Shown: piece by piece, positions 23,076-34,420 of the stretch | How the letters are laid out: each line of letters starts with the position of its first letter | Position numbering within the stretch: position 1 is the first letter of the stretch | Assembly: GCA_001931875.2 (NCBI GenBank) | Contig: MSJH02000540.1 | Span: forward strand, 1-64,000 | Direction: 5' to 3' | DNA length: 64,000 bases | Origin: Byssochlamys sp. IMV 00236 | Lineage: Eukaryota; Ascomycota; Eurotiomycetes; Eurotiales; Thermoascaceae | The notes under the pieces: model-generated | What the model saw: only the letters and a program-made list of their open reading frames with translations | The model's database searches: none | What the model was told of the DNA's origin: nothing | Translations under genes and position numbers: made by a program

Positions 23076-24603
23076 CTACACAGTCAGGTTGGGTAAAATG
23101 GAATACTCCGTCACATTAGGCTTGACCTTTCCGTAAGCATCGCGCACTGTGAGAACTCTCTGGGGACCGTCGTCTCCGAAGAGTGGTGTAACACGGCCAG
23201 TTTCCAGCTCCTTTTTCACCTTTGCACTCATTTCATCCCATCGATCTCGGGTATCTGCTTCGGCATCGAAGGGGTACAGCCACCGATTCTAAGCAGCTCG
23301 TTAGAAGACGATCTAACTAGAAGAAAGCTATTGATTCCTACCTTAATCTTGATGTCGTCAGGATCGAGCTGTTCTCCGTCCCTTAGAAGTTTGAGGGCGT
23401 TGTGCCATCGATTCCGCAAGTCCTCTCCCGAAAGTTGCGACTGTCGAACACGGTCAAAACGGAGCTTCTCATATACTCTTGTCTGTGAATAATCAGAAAC
23501 TATCCTGGAGTTGATGATGTTATCAGTACATACTGCTAACGGCACGTTTCCTTCCCCTGCTAGTGTCAAACACAATGCCAGAACAGCGCCACTCTCGGTC
23601 GCCTGAGATGCACCCTGAGCACTAGTGGGAAGGTGAGGATGACAACTATCACCCAGCAGTGCGATCTTCCCGCTCTTGCTGACCCATGTCGGGAGAGGAG
23701 CACGATAACAAATCTTCCAATCGAGGCAGTTTGGGGTAACATTAATAGCGGACGTAATTGTAGGGTCCCAATCCTTGACCAGGCTTCGGACATCATTCAT
23801 GTTCCCAGGCTGGAACCAGCTTTCCTTGATATCTTCAGTGTCCTTATGAGTTATAATCCAGTTGAACTCCCCACCGTCTCTCAGTGTATTCTGCACCAGG
23901 TGCATGTCTTCTCCGATCCAGATATTGACGCAGTCATGGTTCAGGATGGGTTGGCATTCTGGAACATCTTTCAAGATATCACCCTTGAAGAAGGCCCGAT
24001 AGCAGGCATAGCCGGAACTCTTTGGGGCATCACTGAAGCCAAGAACAAGCTCCCTTGCCCGAGACTTGATCCCATCCGCACCGACAATAAGATCAGCATA
24101 GAAAGTCCGTCCATCTTTGAGTGTGATACTAGGGGCATCTTCATCGTAAGAGATGACTTCATGTCCCATGTTGATGGTCATTCCCAATTCTTCCACGCGC
24201 TTGATGAAGCAGACATGGTAGTCGCCGCGATGTCCGATATATCCTGCCATGTCCTGGCAGAGAATTAGACAAGCGAACCAATTCAGCCATTTTGTCCCAG
24301 CTCCCTCACCATTAACGGCTGCGTCACCAAGATCTTCCCATCGTTCCACCTGCGGATATTCATGTTCGGATTCTTATTTCCAATAGCGACGAGCTGCTCC
24401 CGCAATCCCCATCTCTCCAATAATTTGAGAGCATTTTCACCAAGTCCCAAACTGTCACCTAACCGGAAGAATTCGCGTACCTTTTCGAATATCAGCACCT
24501 CGAATCCCTGGTGGTGCATTGCCATCGCACATGCTAGGCCACCCAGTCCGGCACCGACGATGATGACTCGTTGGCGGTCATCTGAAGGTCGTTCTGTTAG
24601 CAT
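23076..24603 (-). CDS. FAD-dependent group A monooxygenase (salicylate hydroxylase-like)
   Basis: Four exons (24603-24310, 24253-23534, 23482-23342, 23288-23076) give 455 residues, the usual length for fungal flavoprotein aromatic hydroxylases. Diagnostic motifs are the N-terminal Rossmann GxGxxG (VGAGLGG, residues 17-22), the DG motif VGADGIKSR near 158, and the FAD ribityl GD motif GDSCHPHLPTSAQG near 300. Such enzymes use NAD(P)H and O2 to hydroxylate, sometimes decarboxylate, aromatic acids; the exact substrate cannot be read here. No signal peptide or membrane anchor is seen, so it is probably cytosolic. Introns are 51-57 bp. A Zn2Cys6 regulator on the same strand starts the next unit, and a vanillyl-alcohol-oxidase relic follows, which supports a role in aromatic catabolism or secondary metabolism. 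Alternative: a tailoring hydroxylase. Confidence 0.9.
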
Positions 24604-25065
24604 TGTGGTTCTAATAATCCAGGAAAAGAAACTAGTTTAGGGGCGGTACATCAGGGAGCCTCATACTTACATTGTCTTCTATTTATCCTTATCTGGAAGT
24701 ATAACACGTGGGGTCGTTTACCGGCTATTATTGATCGACTCTGTAGTACATAGAGCTGTGAAGTTAATATTCTAGACTTGGGGTTTCTCCGCGCCAGAAT
24801 ATATTCCCGGGTGATCGCAAGACTCATCAGCATGTTGGGCAGAAAATATAGGTAATTGATTTGGTGCCGATAAGGCAAACATGTTTGTATTCTAGCTGCA
24901 TTGGATGATCCACACGAAGATAGCATTTACTATTGAGAACCAACTACCGCAATAAAACTAGCAACAATTAGAAGATAAAATCAAGATGATATTAACCAGT
25001 TGCACCTAGAAATAATTACCACGATAAAAGCTATACACAGCGGGGGAAAAAGGAGGGAGAAGGCA
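24604..25065. promoter_or_regulatory. Promoter region of the monooxygenase gene
   Basis: 462 bp between the end of the regulator gene and the start of the monooxygenase, both minus. AT-rich; it includes AACACGTGGGG near 24,702 on the plus strand (CACGTG, an E-box-type palindrome). I did not find a repeated CGG site for the neighbouring regulator. Confidence 0.3.
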
Positions 25066-27375
25066 TCACGCCTGACCTGGCTGAAAATACGTCGTGGGAA
25101 TCATCTCGTCCGAAGGATTCGTATCCATTCTCCATGTCTCCAACGACAACCAATCTGGATCAGCTATCGGCGACGGCCAAGAATTAGATATCATCTCAGT
25201 TCTCTCCGAGGTACTGGTTGATAGTGCAGGGAGCGTATTTTCAACTTCACGATCAACACCCTGTATGATATGCAGCGTCCTTGCCGCACTGGACCAGATA
25301 GTGCTCATCATTCGGCAGCAGTCTGTACAATGGGTGAGAGCAGCCTGCGAGAAGAGGAGAGGGTACATTGAACGGTTGAAGAGATGCATTATCGTCGCGG
25401 TGAAAACGTAGTAGTTAAGGAATGGAGGAGCAAAGTTTGCATTGTAAGAAGAGTTAAAACGCTGGACGAGGTTTGAGATGGCTACTGCAGCGGATGTCGC
25501 CGTGAATAAAGACGAATTCGTGCGAGGTTCGTCGGATATGTCTAGACTACAAAACAATCATGTTAGCGGAGAATAAATGGCCATAAGGGGATATTGTGGC
25601 CTACAATGGACGGTGTAGCAAGACTTTACAGCTCCAGAACTGCGCGTGCAGTGCTATGACAGCCACGGGAATTTGGATTCCAGGCTCGTGTCGCACTGCC
25701 AGACACTCTGGTAGCTGAGACTCCCATACATCGAGGTCCCGTTCAAAGTCTTTCAGTTTTTCTTGGCTTTCTGGTCTAGTGCCGACAGAATAGAAGGCTT
25801 TGTGAATCCGACCTTGTATCAGGGCTAGCAGCTAGTCAGTATCGACTCGCTATAATCAAGCGGAAGAACCTACATAACCGGATAACTTCCTTGAAGCAGG
25901 TTACATAAACATCCCTCGCACCGTGAAGTATATCCTCGGGGAGTTTGGTGTCAAAATCGTCTTCATGAATACCGCAAGGGCGGCCTTGCCACGCTGAGAT
26001 ATATCTGTCAAGGACGAAGATGCCCCACCAGATTGAACGCCGTATCTGCATTTCAATCAAAGGCATGTTCTTGAAGCAGGCCACGTTCTTCCAGATGGAA
26101 GGATCCCTGTGAAGTCCTAGGTCTTGAGCCTAAGTCTATATTAGCAGCAGCGCCCCAAAGTCCACAGTATATCTAACCATTCTGATGGCATTTCCCACAT
26201 ACATCCAGCTGCTCGATCCGCCTGTACCTATCTCACGATAAGCCATCAAGAGAATGGCTAGGCAGATGTGGAGGGTACTTTGTTCTGCTATAAATTAGAC
26301 GAATCCAAAGACATGTTGGAGCACGGCTGCGTACTGTGTTGAGCAATAAGGCTCTCTGCTCTAGTCGCATAAGCATCCCCCGGGTCGCTGTCTTCTTGCG
26401 GTTCATAGCTCTCTACGAATCTTGCTGAGAGAGAAAACATCGCCAGAAGCAGAACTTGGGGTATGCGGCGCTCAAGCTGATCGAGTGCGGACCGCCCCAT
26501 ACGAGGGATCTTTTTCCGGTCTTTATTCAGCTGGAAGAGAAAGGTTTCCCTGTGGATTATAGGGAATGATGGATGGATATGGTTCCAATAGGCCCTGTGA
26601 TACGTCAGAACACGCTGGACAAGACACGAAGGGGATACCGACTCTAGTAGTTTGTCTTGTACATGAAGACTGGGAAGGATGCCCCCGACTACCGCATCAG
26701 CCGCTGATACTATGTCGTCTTCCGTTCGGAAAATCGTGCGCTTGCTGCGAGGCCAGAAGCCGGGATTGGCGAATTGCCAAAACGGAGATGCAAATATACG
26801 AGAAGAAGTGATGAGATGCAGCCCCGAAGTTGGTCCATGGTATCTCATCGTCATGTTCTCATCTATGGAGAGGTACCCGAGGACCGTCGAACGCTCCGTT
26901 CGACCATCTTCAACTTCCGACGCAGAGACAAGTCTCTGATCTGATTCCGCTGGCTGAACATCTTCTTCTCTCGCCTGACGCTTCACACGATGACCAATAG
27001 AGTCTGGCGTGCCATATCTAGGAGCGTTCGCTTGGAGCCCTGTGATAATATTCTCAAGGCTGGAAAGTCTCTGCTCAAGGGTATTAACATACCCCTTAGG
27101 CGGTCCTCTTTTCTTCACCGTACGAAGAAAAGTACAGGGCACTTCCAGGAACTTGCAATTCTCACACGTCCTTGAATCCGGCCTCAGCAAGCATTTCGAC
27201 TTTGATTTCGAGCCTGCATGATATTAGCGGGTCCGGTTCTCAACTAAAGGTTTCACCGCGGTGACATACAATTATCACACGCTCTAGTCACCTTTTCGGC
27301 ATTTTGCGACCCACGCCTCGCAGGAGTGATCGGCGTGTCGTTTGTATGAGGCTCAGTATCAATATTTTCTGCCAT
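25066..27375 (-). CDS. Zn2Cys6 fungal transcription factor
   Basis: Six exons (27375-27270, 27213-26335, 26287-26178, 26129-25874, 25824-25605, 25546-25066) close to 683 residues, with introns of 47-58 bp. The first intron splits the zinc cluster. Once spliced, the cysteines fall at 33, 36, 43, 51, 54 and 61, i.e. CX2CX6CX7CX2CX6C, a canonical binuclear cluster. A coiled-coil linker follows (GYVNTLEQRLSSLENII). The middle region has the fungal-specific transcription factor domain: YHRAYWNHIHPSFPIIHRET, then RMAQDLGLHRDPS and RRSIWWGIFVLDRYIS. It lies immediately upstream of the FAD monooxygenase on the same strand, so it may regulate that gene and formerly the vanillyl-alcohol-oxidase relic. 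Nuclear; inducer unknown. Confidence 0.92.
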
Positions 27376-27919
27376 GCAGCCGGATTAAAGAGGTCTTTTT
27401 TGAGCGGAAATATGGTCTTTACAGCACAGCATAGATGCTGCAATACCCTAGAACTGGTCTACGTGGGGTGATCCGGGGAAGACATGCTAAGACATTATGG
27501 TTAAATGGTTTCTGGGGGAAAAAGCGGAGATGTGGAGAAGAAGGAAGAGGAGGGGATGCCTCGGGTGGTTGGTGGTTTATGCGCGGTCGTTTACATTTCC
27601 CCGAATGCTCAGACCGGTGGATGGGGGATCTCCGTACTGGTGTAGAAGAGTGAACTCGGTAATCTGGTACTTCCCCGAGAGCACCAGATAGGCCATGAGA
27701 AAGGATAAGTGAAGCTTTATTTCTGCCAGAAGGCAAGTGCTGGAATCTCAGCTAACAGACACTCACTAGGATCTAAAATGCTACGGCCTCGAAGCATAAT
27801 GCCCAGCAGGCTATCCAGCCTCCCCCCGTCCTTTCAGATTCTCACCACTCTGGCATTAGTCAACGTCTATTAGAAGAGGCAACACCTTCAATCGGACAGT
27901 GCCTTCGGTGACAGCGCGC
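27376..27919. promoter_or_regulatory. Divergent intergenic region of regulator and oxidase relic
   Basis: 544 bp. Short ORFs only. It presumably contained the promoters of both the regulator (minus) and the decayed oxidase (plus). Confidence 0.35.
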
Positions 27920-29291
27920 AAGGGCGAGCTGCCGGCGCTTCCACCAGACACAAAACGCGAAAAGTCCTATGCAACTATTGACGAAATGTAAAAGATACTG
28001 GGCTCAAGATATGTCGTCCTAAATGACAGTGTTGGATATACTCCATACGGTATGATGACAAGATCAGTTTTATGAATATAGTACCGGAGCTCATTTGATG
28101 GGGATAAGTGTTTGTTTCACCACCTAGTAAATACCACATATTGATATTTATAAACTAGGTCCTCCTGCCAAACGGCGAGGTTATCAGAACCAGAATGGGA
28201 GCATTGCCAGGCCCCAATGGCACAGATAATCCAACCTGGAGAGCTTTCCAGTACGGATACGGTCCATACGCTGATGGCACTTACATTCAATCCAACTTTG
28301 GCATTATGACGAAGATGGGGTTCTGGCTGATGCCTCAAACTGAGCACTTGACTTTCATGGTCACCTTCCGAAATGGTGACGACTTCGGGGAGATCATAGA
28401 GACCATAAAACCGTTGATGATCAAGAAGATCCTTCGAGATCTGACATATTATCCAGGAACTAGTTGTCACAGGAAAGAAAAGGGAGGCTTTTTACCAGGG
28501 TGCAGGCCAGATTCCGAGAAGTTATTCGCCAATACGCATCAACGATGCCTTGCGGTGACTGTTATTGGGTTTTCTATGGCGAGATACAATGCATGACTAG
28601 TATCCTGTTGAACTAGACTAACATTCTAAACAGGAAGTCAATACGGGACGCAGAAACAAATCCAGGACACGCTCGAAACGGTCGAGAAAAAATTCTACAC
28701 GTTTCGCGGCGCCCACTTCCTGTTCCCAGATGATGTTCCTGAAGACCATTGCCTGGATTCCCCGGTATGAGTCTGTTCACAGGTCGCAGAATCAGGGAAC
28801 CGGACTGGCTGAACTGGAACAAGAATGCAGGTTATCTCTTCGTGCCAATCTGCCCAACAAGACGGGAAGACGCGAAGAAAAATCCTAGATATCGTCACCC
28901 ATATTCATGAAGAATAGGGACTCGACTTGTTTCCGACTTACTGCATCGCCAACAGAGAGATGCACCTTATTGTCAACATTGTCTACGACCGTGGTAGCGG
29001 GAAAGACAAACGCAAAGCAGTTGCGGTGATCCCTTAAAATGATCGATGAATGCGCAAAGGCTGGCTATGGAGAACATCGAACCCATATCCTGCTTGCAGA
29101 TCAGGTAGCGCACATGTACGGCTGGAACAACCAAGTGGCAAGCAATGCTGAAATTCCATGAAGCAATCAAGGACAGCTTGGATCCTAACGACCTTTCTCC
29201 TGGGTGCAACGGTATGGCGGAACAGATACAGAAAAGCCCATACAGCGATAATAGACAACATTGGCCCCAAAGACTGGATCCAAACTGCTGA
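27920..29291 (+). pseudogene. Broken vanillyl-alcohol oxidase / 4-cresol dehydrogenase-type flavoprotein
   Basis: Pieces of one VAO-family enzyme occur in order but in different frames. An N-terminal phrase (GELPALPPDTKREKSYATID, then a stop, KILGSRYVVLND) lies at 27,920-28,050. The FAD-domain end LLPNGEVIRTRMGALPGP and FQYGYGPYADGTYIQSNFG, followed by MTKMGFWLMP, lies at 28,159-28,340. A frame change near 28,480 gives YQGAG and REVIRQYASTMPCGD; then MSLFTGRRRIREPDWLNW near 28,770; and a C-terminal end with AGYGEHRTHILLADQV and DPNDLSPGCNG near 29,180. About 130 residues of the FAD-binding domain appear to be missing between the first two pieces. Intact relatives oxidise 4-alkylphenols such as vanillyl alcohol. 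Several stops and shifts make this a pseudogene. Confidence 0.8.
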
Positions 29292-30062
29292 GTTTGCTGA
29301 CAGCAAGCGACATTTACGCAATAAATTTACTCGTCAGATAGCAAAATATTTTTGAGAAAATAAGTTCCATTGAGTAGATATTTAGACGAAAGATCCGGAT
29401 TATTCATCAGCCAACGCACTTTCCCTCATCATATACTCATTTATCATAGACTCCAAAATTATCCAACGCGATATCGATTAACCTATCACTCTTCTTGTTG
29501 TTAGCAAGATCACTTCAAATTGACATGAAGCAAACAAAATTGAGAGATTTGAGTCAGAAGTCCATTAAGATCATTGAAGTGACACCGTAAGGCGCCACTT
29601 CTGACATAAGAGGTACCAGAAATAAAAATAAAAAAGGTGTTGTATCATCATAGTGTTTTGCAGAAGGCGACGAGCAGCAGGGAAAAGGGACTAACCTTGA
29701 CTGAATACCCTGTAGGCAATACACGCTATGAGTAGACTTGAGTAATAGATCGACCTTCATGCTCTCTCATCATAGAGCAGACTCAGAATGTCGAAAAGAG
29801 AAAATACCATGTCTTGTGTACTTGGAGGGGGAAAAACGAAAAGATTGTGCTGTCTGGGAAGATAATAAACTCTTCGCGTCGGGAGATGGAAAAACGTTGC
29901 AGCGTGCCCACCAGGTCACCTGACCCACAACCTGGCTCGCGGGACGCACACTGAGTATCAGCGGAATCTCTAATTGTTCGAATTTCCTTTTTGCTCCCGA
30001 CCTCCGTCCAGCGCAAAGATCACCACCGTCGACAAGTTCACCCTCACGACAACCAATTCAAA
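29292..30062. promoter_or_regulatory. Intergenic region with promoter of the uS15 gene
   Basis: 770 bp. The last ~150 bp is the ribosomal protein promoter and leader, with TCACCTGACC at 29916-29925 (the same 10-mer recurs at 34171-34180). No other gene seen. Confidence 0.4.
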
Positions 30063-30968
30063 ATGGGTCGCCTTCACTCCAAGGGAAAGGGAATTGCTTC
30101 CTCTGCCATCCCCTACTCTCGCAACCCCCCAGCATGGCTCAAGACCACTCCCGACCAGGTTGTTGAGCAGAGTACGTTTCGGCCGATTCGATATTGAAAG
30201 GACAGTGATATTGATGTTTTTCTTTTTTCGCAGTCTCCAAGCTGGCCAAGAAGGGTGTTACCCCCTCTCAGATCGGTGTTATCCTCCGTGACAGCCACGG
30301 AATTGCCCAGGTCAAGGTCGTCACCGGTATGTTCATGCCCTGTCTGATATAAAATCCGGGGGGGGAAAATGGGACGTGGCTTCTAACATGCGACTACAAC
30401 AGGAAACAAGATCCTCCGTATCCTCAGGTCCAACGGTACGACACCACTCGCACTCCCTATCGCATCGATAGGATGAAGGAGAAAGGCAGAAAAGGGTGGA
30501 GCTAGGAAGACTTGATTGCACTGGCGCATAATTTCCCACGATCAAGACTTTCCAGTTTCTATCCTTGGAATGCCTTCTCTCGAATTCAATATACAAAATA
30601 GAGTCCTGCAGAAATGCAACTCTATCTATATGCCTCTGCTTGGTCAAGAAATAGGCTGACAGAGAGATTTTGAATGTAACAGGCCTCGCTCCCGAGATCC
30701 CCGAGGACCTTTACTTCCTGATCAAGAAGGTGAGCATTATACTAGAAACCCTTCTTTTCCCAAAAAAGCTCCAAGTGCTGATTTGTTCCTCCAGGCCGTT
30801 GCCGTCCGCAAGCACCTTGAGCGCAACCGCAAGGACAAGGACAGCAAGTTCCGTCTCATTCTGATCGAGTCCCGTATCCACCGTCTGTCCCGCTACTACA
30901 AGACCGTCGGTGTCCTCCCCCCCACCTGGAGATACGAGAGCGCCACCGCCAGCACCCTGGTCGCGTAA
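30063..30968 (+). CDS. 40S ribosomal protein S13 (uS15)
   Basis: Five exons (30063-30171, 30234-30326, 30403-30435, 30683-30729, 30795-30968) join to exactly 151 residues, the standard size of eukaryotic uS15. The start [15 protein letters not shown], the core [36 protein letters not shown] and the end [12 protein letters not shown]...WRYES are near-invariant in eukaryotes. The protein sits on the small subunit and binds 18S rRNA. Four introns interrupt it; the third is 247 bp, much longer than the others (62-76 bp), and contains two strong hairpins, listed separately. Codons are C-ending, as expected for a ribosomal protein. S. cerevisiae homologue RPS13. Confidence 0.97.
30502..30625 (+). 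ncRNA. Candidate structured RNA (snoRNA-like) inside uS15 intron 3
   Basis: Hairpin 1: CTTGAT (30511-30516) pairs with ATCAAG (30541-30546), extended outward by GGAA (30505-30508) with TTCC (30550-30553) and CT (30502-30503) with AG (30554-30555). Hairpin 2: ATAGAGT (30598-30604) pairs with ACTCTAT (30619-30625), then TGCA with TGCA closes a GAAA tetraloop, with CC bulged. ATACAA between them could serve as an H box (ANANNA), and ACA occurs at 30659-30661. The layout hairpin-hinge-hairpin-ACA suggests an H/ACA snoRNA, a class often hosted in ribosomal protein introns. Pockets and targets were not identified. Confidence 0.35.
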
Positions 30969-31293
30969 AGGGGTTTCCTTTTCGACTTTCGACTTTGCAG
31001 CGTGGTTATTCTTTGTCTGGAGGGATTTGTCCACTTCTGGCAAGGAGGTTTTCCCATACCCCATGAAGAGGTAGTCTTGTCAGACCCTTGGTTTCGCTTA
31101 GGCGGACAACGAGGGTTTTTTCGAAGGCATCCAGGCCCGGGGATCCCCTTGGCTTGGAATGAACAAAAGTTATGACATGGTAGTCTAGCCTTTTCTACGG
31201 AAAACAAAATGGAACTTGTACGACATATTCTTCAGACTCATGTAGTTCTCTTAAAATTCCGAGTAGGGATCAGATGTATTGTAGTTGAGTGAC
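30969..31293. other. Convergent 3' flanks of the uS15 and FAN1 genes
   Basis: 325 bp, no gene; both 3' untranslated regions are expected here. Confidence 0.6.
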
Positions 31294-33924
31294 CTATTTA
31301 ATCACCCTAACCTCCTTCGCGACCGCATTACACAGCTCAACCTTGACGCCCGCGCCCATAAGCACATGTATCCACAACCGCTGCGTATCACTCAACCGAT
31401 CATTTTCCGACTTTACTTCCGCAAACATAACCTCTTCCCTCTCGACATTCCACAGGAAGAGATCGGGAATCCCCCCTCCCCGCTGCTGATACTCTTGCGC
31501 CATGACTTTACAGATCGTCGCCAGGGCCTCGCCGCGGAAACACCGCACGATCTCGACTAGATCGTCGAGCTCGAATGACCAGTCAATGCCAATGGCGCAG
31601 GTCTGGTTGGGGAATTCGCGTGCGTGTATATCTTGGATGATGCGTTCGGCTGCGCCGTTGGAGATCTCTGCGAGGCGGTGATTTATCTCTGATGCGCGGG
31701 ATGGATAGAATGCGTCGGTGTGGAGGTCTAGTGGACAGGTCTGGAATGCGGTTTGGAAGACGTTGGGGACGTAGGAGAAGATGATGTCGTAGAAGAGGTA
31801 TCCGAACTAGATGGCTGGTTAGCGGTGTCAATAAGATCAGGGAGATGCTCTACCTACCAAAGTGCGCACGATGCCTCCTTCAGAATGATAGCCTTTCCAG
31901 CCATGTTCCTTATACCAGTTCAGACACATAGTCTCCACTCTACATTCAGCTCCGTCCACTTGCTCGTCGACCCATGTGGTAGGTCGGCCCCTCCTGGAGA
32001 CCGGCTCGCCGCTCGTCTTCAAGAAAGAGGTATTTGCTGGGGATTCGTCCTTCTCCAGACGAATACCCTCTATGACACGCTCTTCTGGCTTTGCTAGCAT
32101 GACGTGTCCGAAATCATGCTGCTCTCTTTTAACCACTTTCAAGGACCGTTCTAACTTTGTGATCCTCTTTTGCAGATCATAGTGGTATATAATATGACAG
32201 TCAGGATCCTCAAGGCCCTCTTCGCAGGTCCTTAAGGCTATTCGCTTCCAGTGCTTTTTCTGAGCTTCTTCATTGCGTCCTTCCGAGGGCGTCAGAGCCC
32301 AGAGATAGTGTTCTTCCAGAAGAGCTTTTCTCTGATACCAGCCCCCACGTCTAGCGGAATGGAAGAGACGCTGGTCGAGCAATTCCGTCAAAAGTTCGTG
32401 TTCCCTCTTGTGCTCTTTGAACCGCCCAAGAGGTTGTAGACCCTTGTGGATAATCCGCGTGTAAACCCAAGCTGGGGAGAAGCGACGCAGGTATGCTCCT
32501 TCACCGCTCCCGTACACGCTCTCCTGTTTTCGCTGCTCCAGATCAAGTAGATGTTTCCATCGGGGATATACCTTCTCACAGAGATCCTTGATCGTCTGCA
32601 ATCGCTCGAGGGTTGGCGTGCCGTTGAATTCTAGAATATTGTCGATCCGAAACTGGGTCCGTAGCGCAGCCTCAAACTCCAGGAGTGCCCCCCTAGAAGG
32701 GAAAATGGCATTGGAGCGAGACACGATGTATTCCGGAAAGTTCTTGCGCGATATCTTTGCCAGGATGATTGTCGTGAGGGACTTTTCGGTCCATTCCGTG
32801 GATCTATAGAATACTAGATGAACGCGCTCGAAGAGCCGAAGAGGAGCAGACGACAGCCTAATACAGTCTCCAGTATGATCAAGGATCTTCCTCATGAAAT
32901 GAGAATCTCTGTTCGAGCCTCCACCCTCAGTCCGGTCAGCAGTCCAATCAAGTCCCCCTTGTGTCTGACTCGCTTGACGCAAAGCTGTGACAAGTTCATG
33001 CTTGTTCTTTCCTTGAACCTTGGCTTCTCTCGCCAGGCCCTTGAGCTCTTCAAGGAGTAGCAATGAAGAAGCTTCTTCAAGCGTTGTTATATCCTCAGTC
33101 CCCTCAGCAAATCTGAAAGAGTCCCCCAAAACCGAGCCTTCTGGAGGCTCAAGCTCAGCAGGGTTATCACTCCTGATCGTAGACTGCGCTGGAAGACCGC
33201 GGGTGCGCTGTAGATCTGCCACAGCGGCAGGTAGATCTGTTACATCGTCATAGTGGCTAAGGCGATTCAACCGGTGCCATGCATAAGTCTTGCGAAGGAA
33301 GAGCCGCACGTATCTGTCGATAAGAAATCAGCAACAAAACAACTCCCACCAATATCCAACGACCAGGAAACGGGAAACCAAGAGAAAAGAATACAAAGCG
33401 CAGTCAAGAACATACAAATACTGCGCCTCATACGACAGCTCCTTCCACTGATTGAATACCTCCATCTCAGCCTCGTCGAATAGATGCGCTTCCTCCTCTA
33501 ACACTGTTTCTAGTGCAAGGTTAAATGCATCGACGTATATGGAGCTCTTTCCCTTCAGCCATTTCCGTTCTCCGAATCTTTGGCGCGGACCAAGTTCGCC
33601 ATCCTGTGCTTGGGAGGCTTCATACTTCTCAATGGCAGCTTTATCCGTTGCGATCTCAGGTAAAGACGTTTCCAGCTCCGTCTGGCTGCTTGGTAATGGA
33701 GCCTCGGGGTCGTCAATGACAGGTAGTTCCGGATATGAAATTAGGCCCAGATCTGAGACCTCGCGCCGCGGAGTAGTAGTAAGTGGGGTCTGGTCCCTAT
33801 CCTGGGATTGACCGCTGTCTGATTCCTGTCGACTCGGAGGAATAGAGACCACTTCATTTTGCGCAGTCGTTTTCACCCGTTTCGCTGATGGGCGTCGAAT
33901 GTCCCAAAAGTCAAGTAGAGACAT
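31294..33924 (-). CDS. FAN1: Fanconi-associated nuclease 1 homologue (FAN1)
   Basis: Three exons (33924-33416, 33313-31858, 31806-31294) close to 825 residues. FAN1 is a structure-specific 5' flap endonuclease/exonuclease of interstrand crosslink repair in the nucleus. The C-terminal VRR-NUC domain has all expected elements: GGGIPDLFLW with the catalytic Asp, then MFAEVKSENDRLSDTQRLWI with the catalytic E-x-K and the family hallmark. Before it are the long helical region (WVDEQVDGAECRVETMCLNW, IDWSFELDDLVEIVRCF) and a SAP-like helix pair (LLEELKGLAREAKVQGKNKH, residues ~255-290). The N-terminus is low-complexity and Ser/Pro-rich. Fungal FAN1 proteins lack the UBZ finger of the human enzyme, and none is visible here. 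The gene diverges from SDC1 with 496 bp between starts. Introns of 102 and 51 bp. Confidence 0.93.
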
Positions 33925-34420
33925 ACCAGAAGGAAACGCCGGAGCATTATTCCTAGCCAGAGAGAGACAATCTAGCCTGGAGAAGAAAAGAACTGCACGT
34001 CCACTCCTTTGCCTCGATTGTCTTGAGAGAGATATAAAACCTAAATCTCATCCAAACAATTAAATAGTAGTCAATTACCCAAACAACATAGCGAAATAAT
34101 ACCCTCCAGGTGCAGCCTCGAACCAGATCGCCAAATTGACGCCTCAAGACGTGCCCTGAGCAACGCGTAGTCACCTGACCTTGCGTCTTTCCTTTTTTTT
34201 GCCTTGAAGATTAATCAGCAATGATGATTTATTTTGCACTGTTTGCACCTGACCCTGGGAATCCCAATCAGGAAACTCTCGACCCCTGCCTAGTAGTTAG
34301 TAGTAATTCAGGGAATCAGATAAGGAGAAGTCCTAGTAACTAACAACAACGCCTCATCATTAGCAGCCATCATATCAACTATCTATGCACTTATATCAGT
34401 AAATTCCCCAACTAATAATA
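33925..34420. promoter_or_regulatory. Bidirectional promoter region FAN1/SDC1
   Basis: Starts of the two divergent genes are 496 bp apart. It contains TCACCTGACC at 34171-34180, shared exactly with the uS15 promoter, and a poly-T run at 34191-34200. No TATA box is obvious. Confidence 0.4.

Noticed and set aside
23633..24268. 211-codon plus ORF
   Set aside because: Antisense shadow of the FAD monooxygenase.
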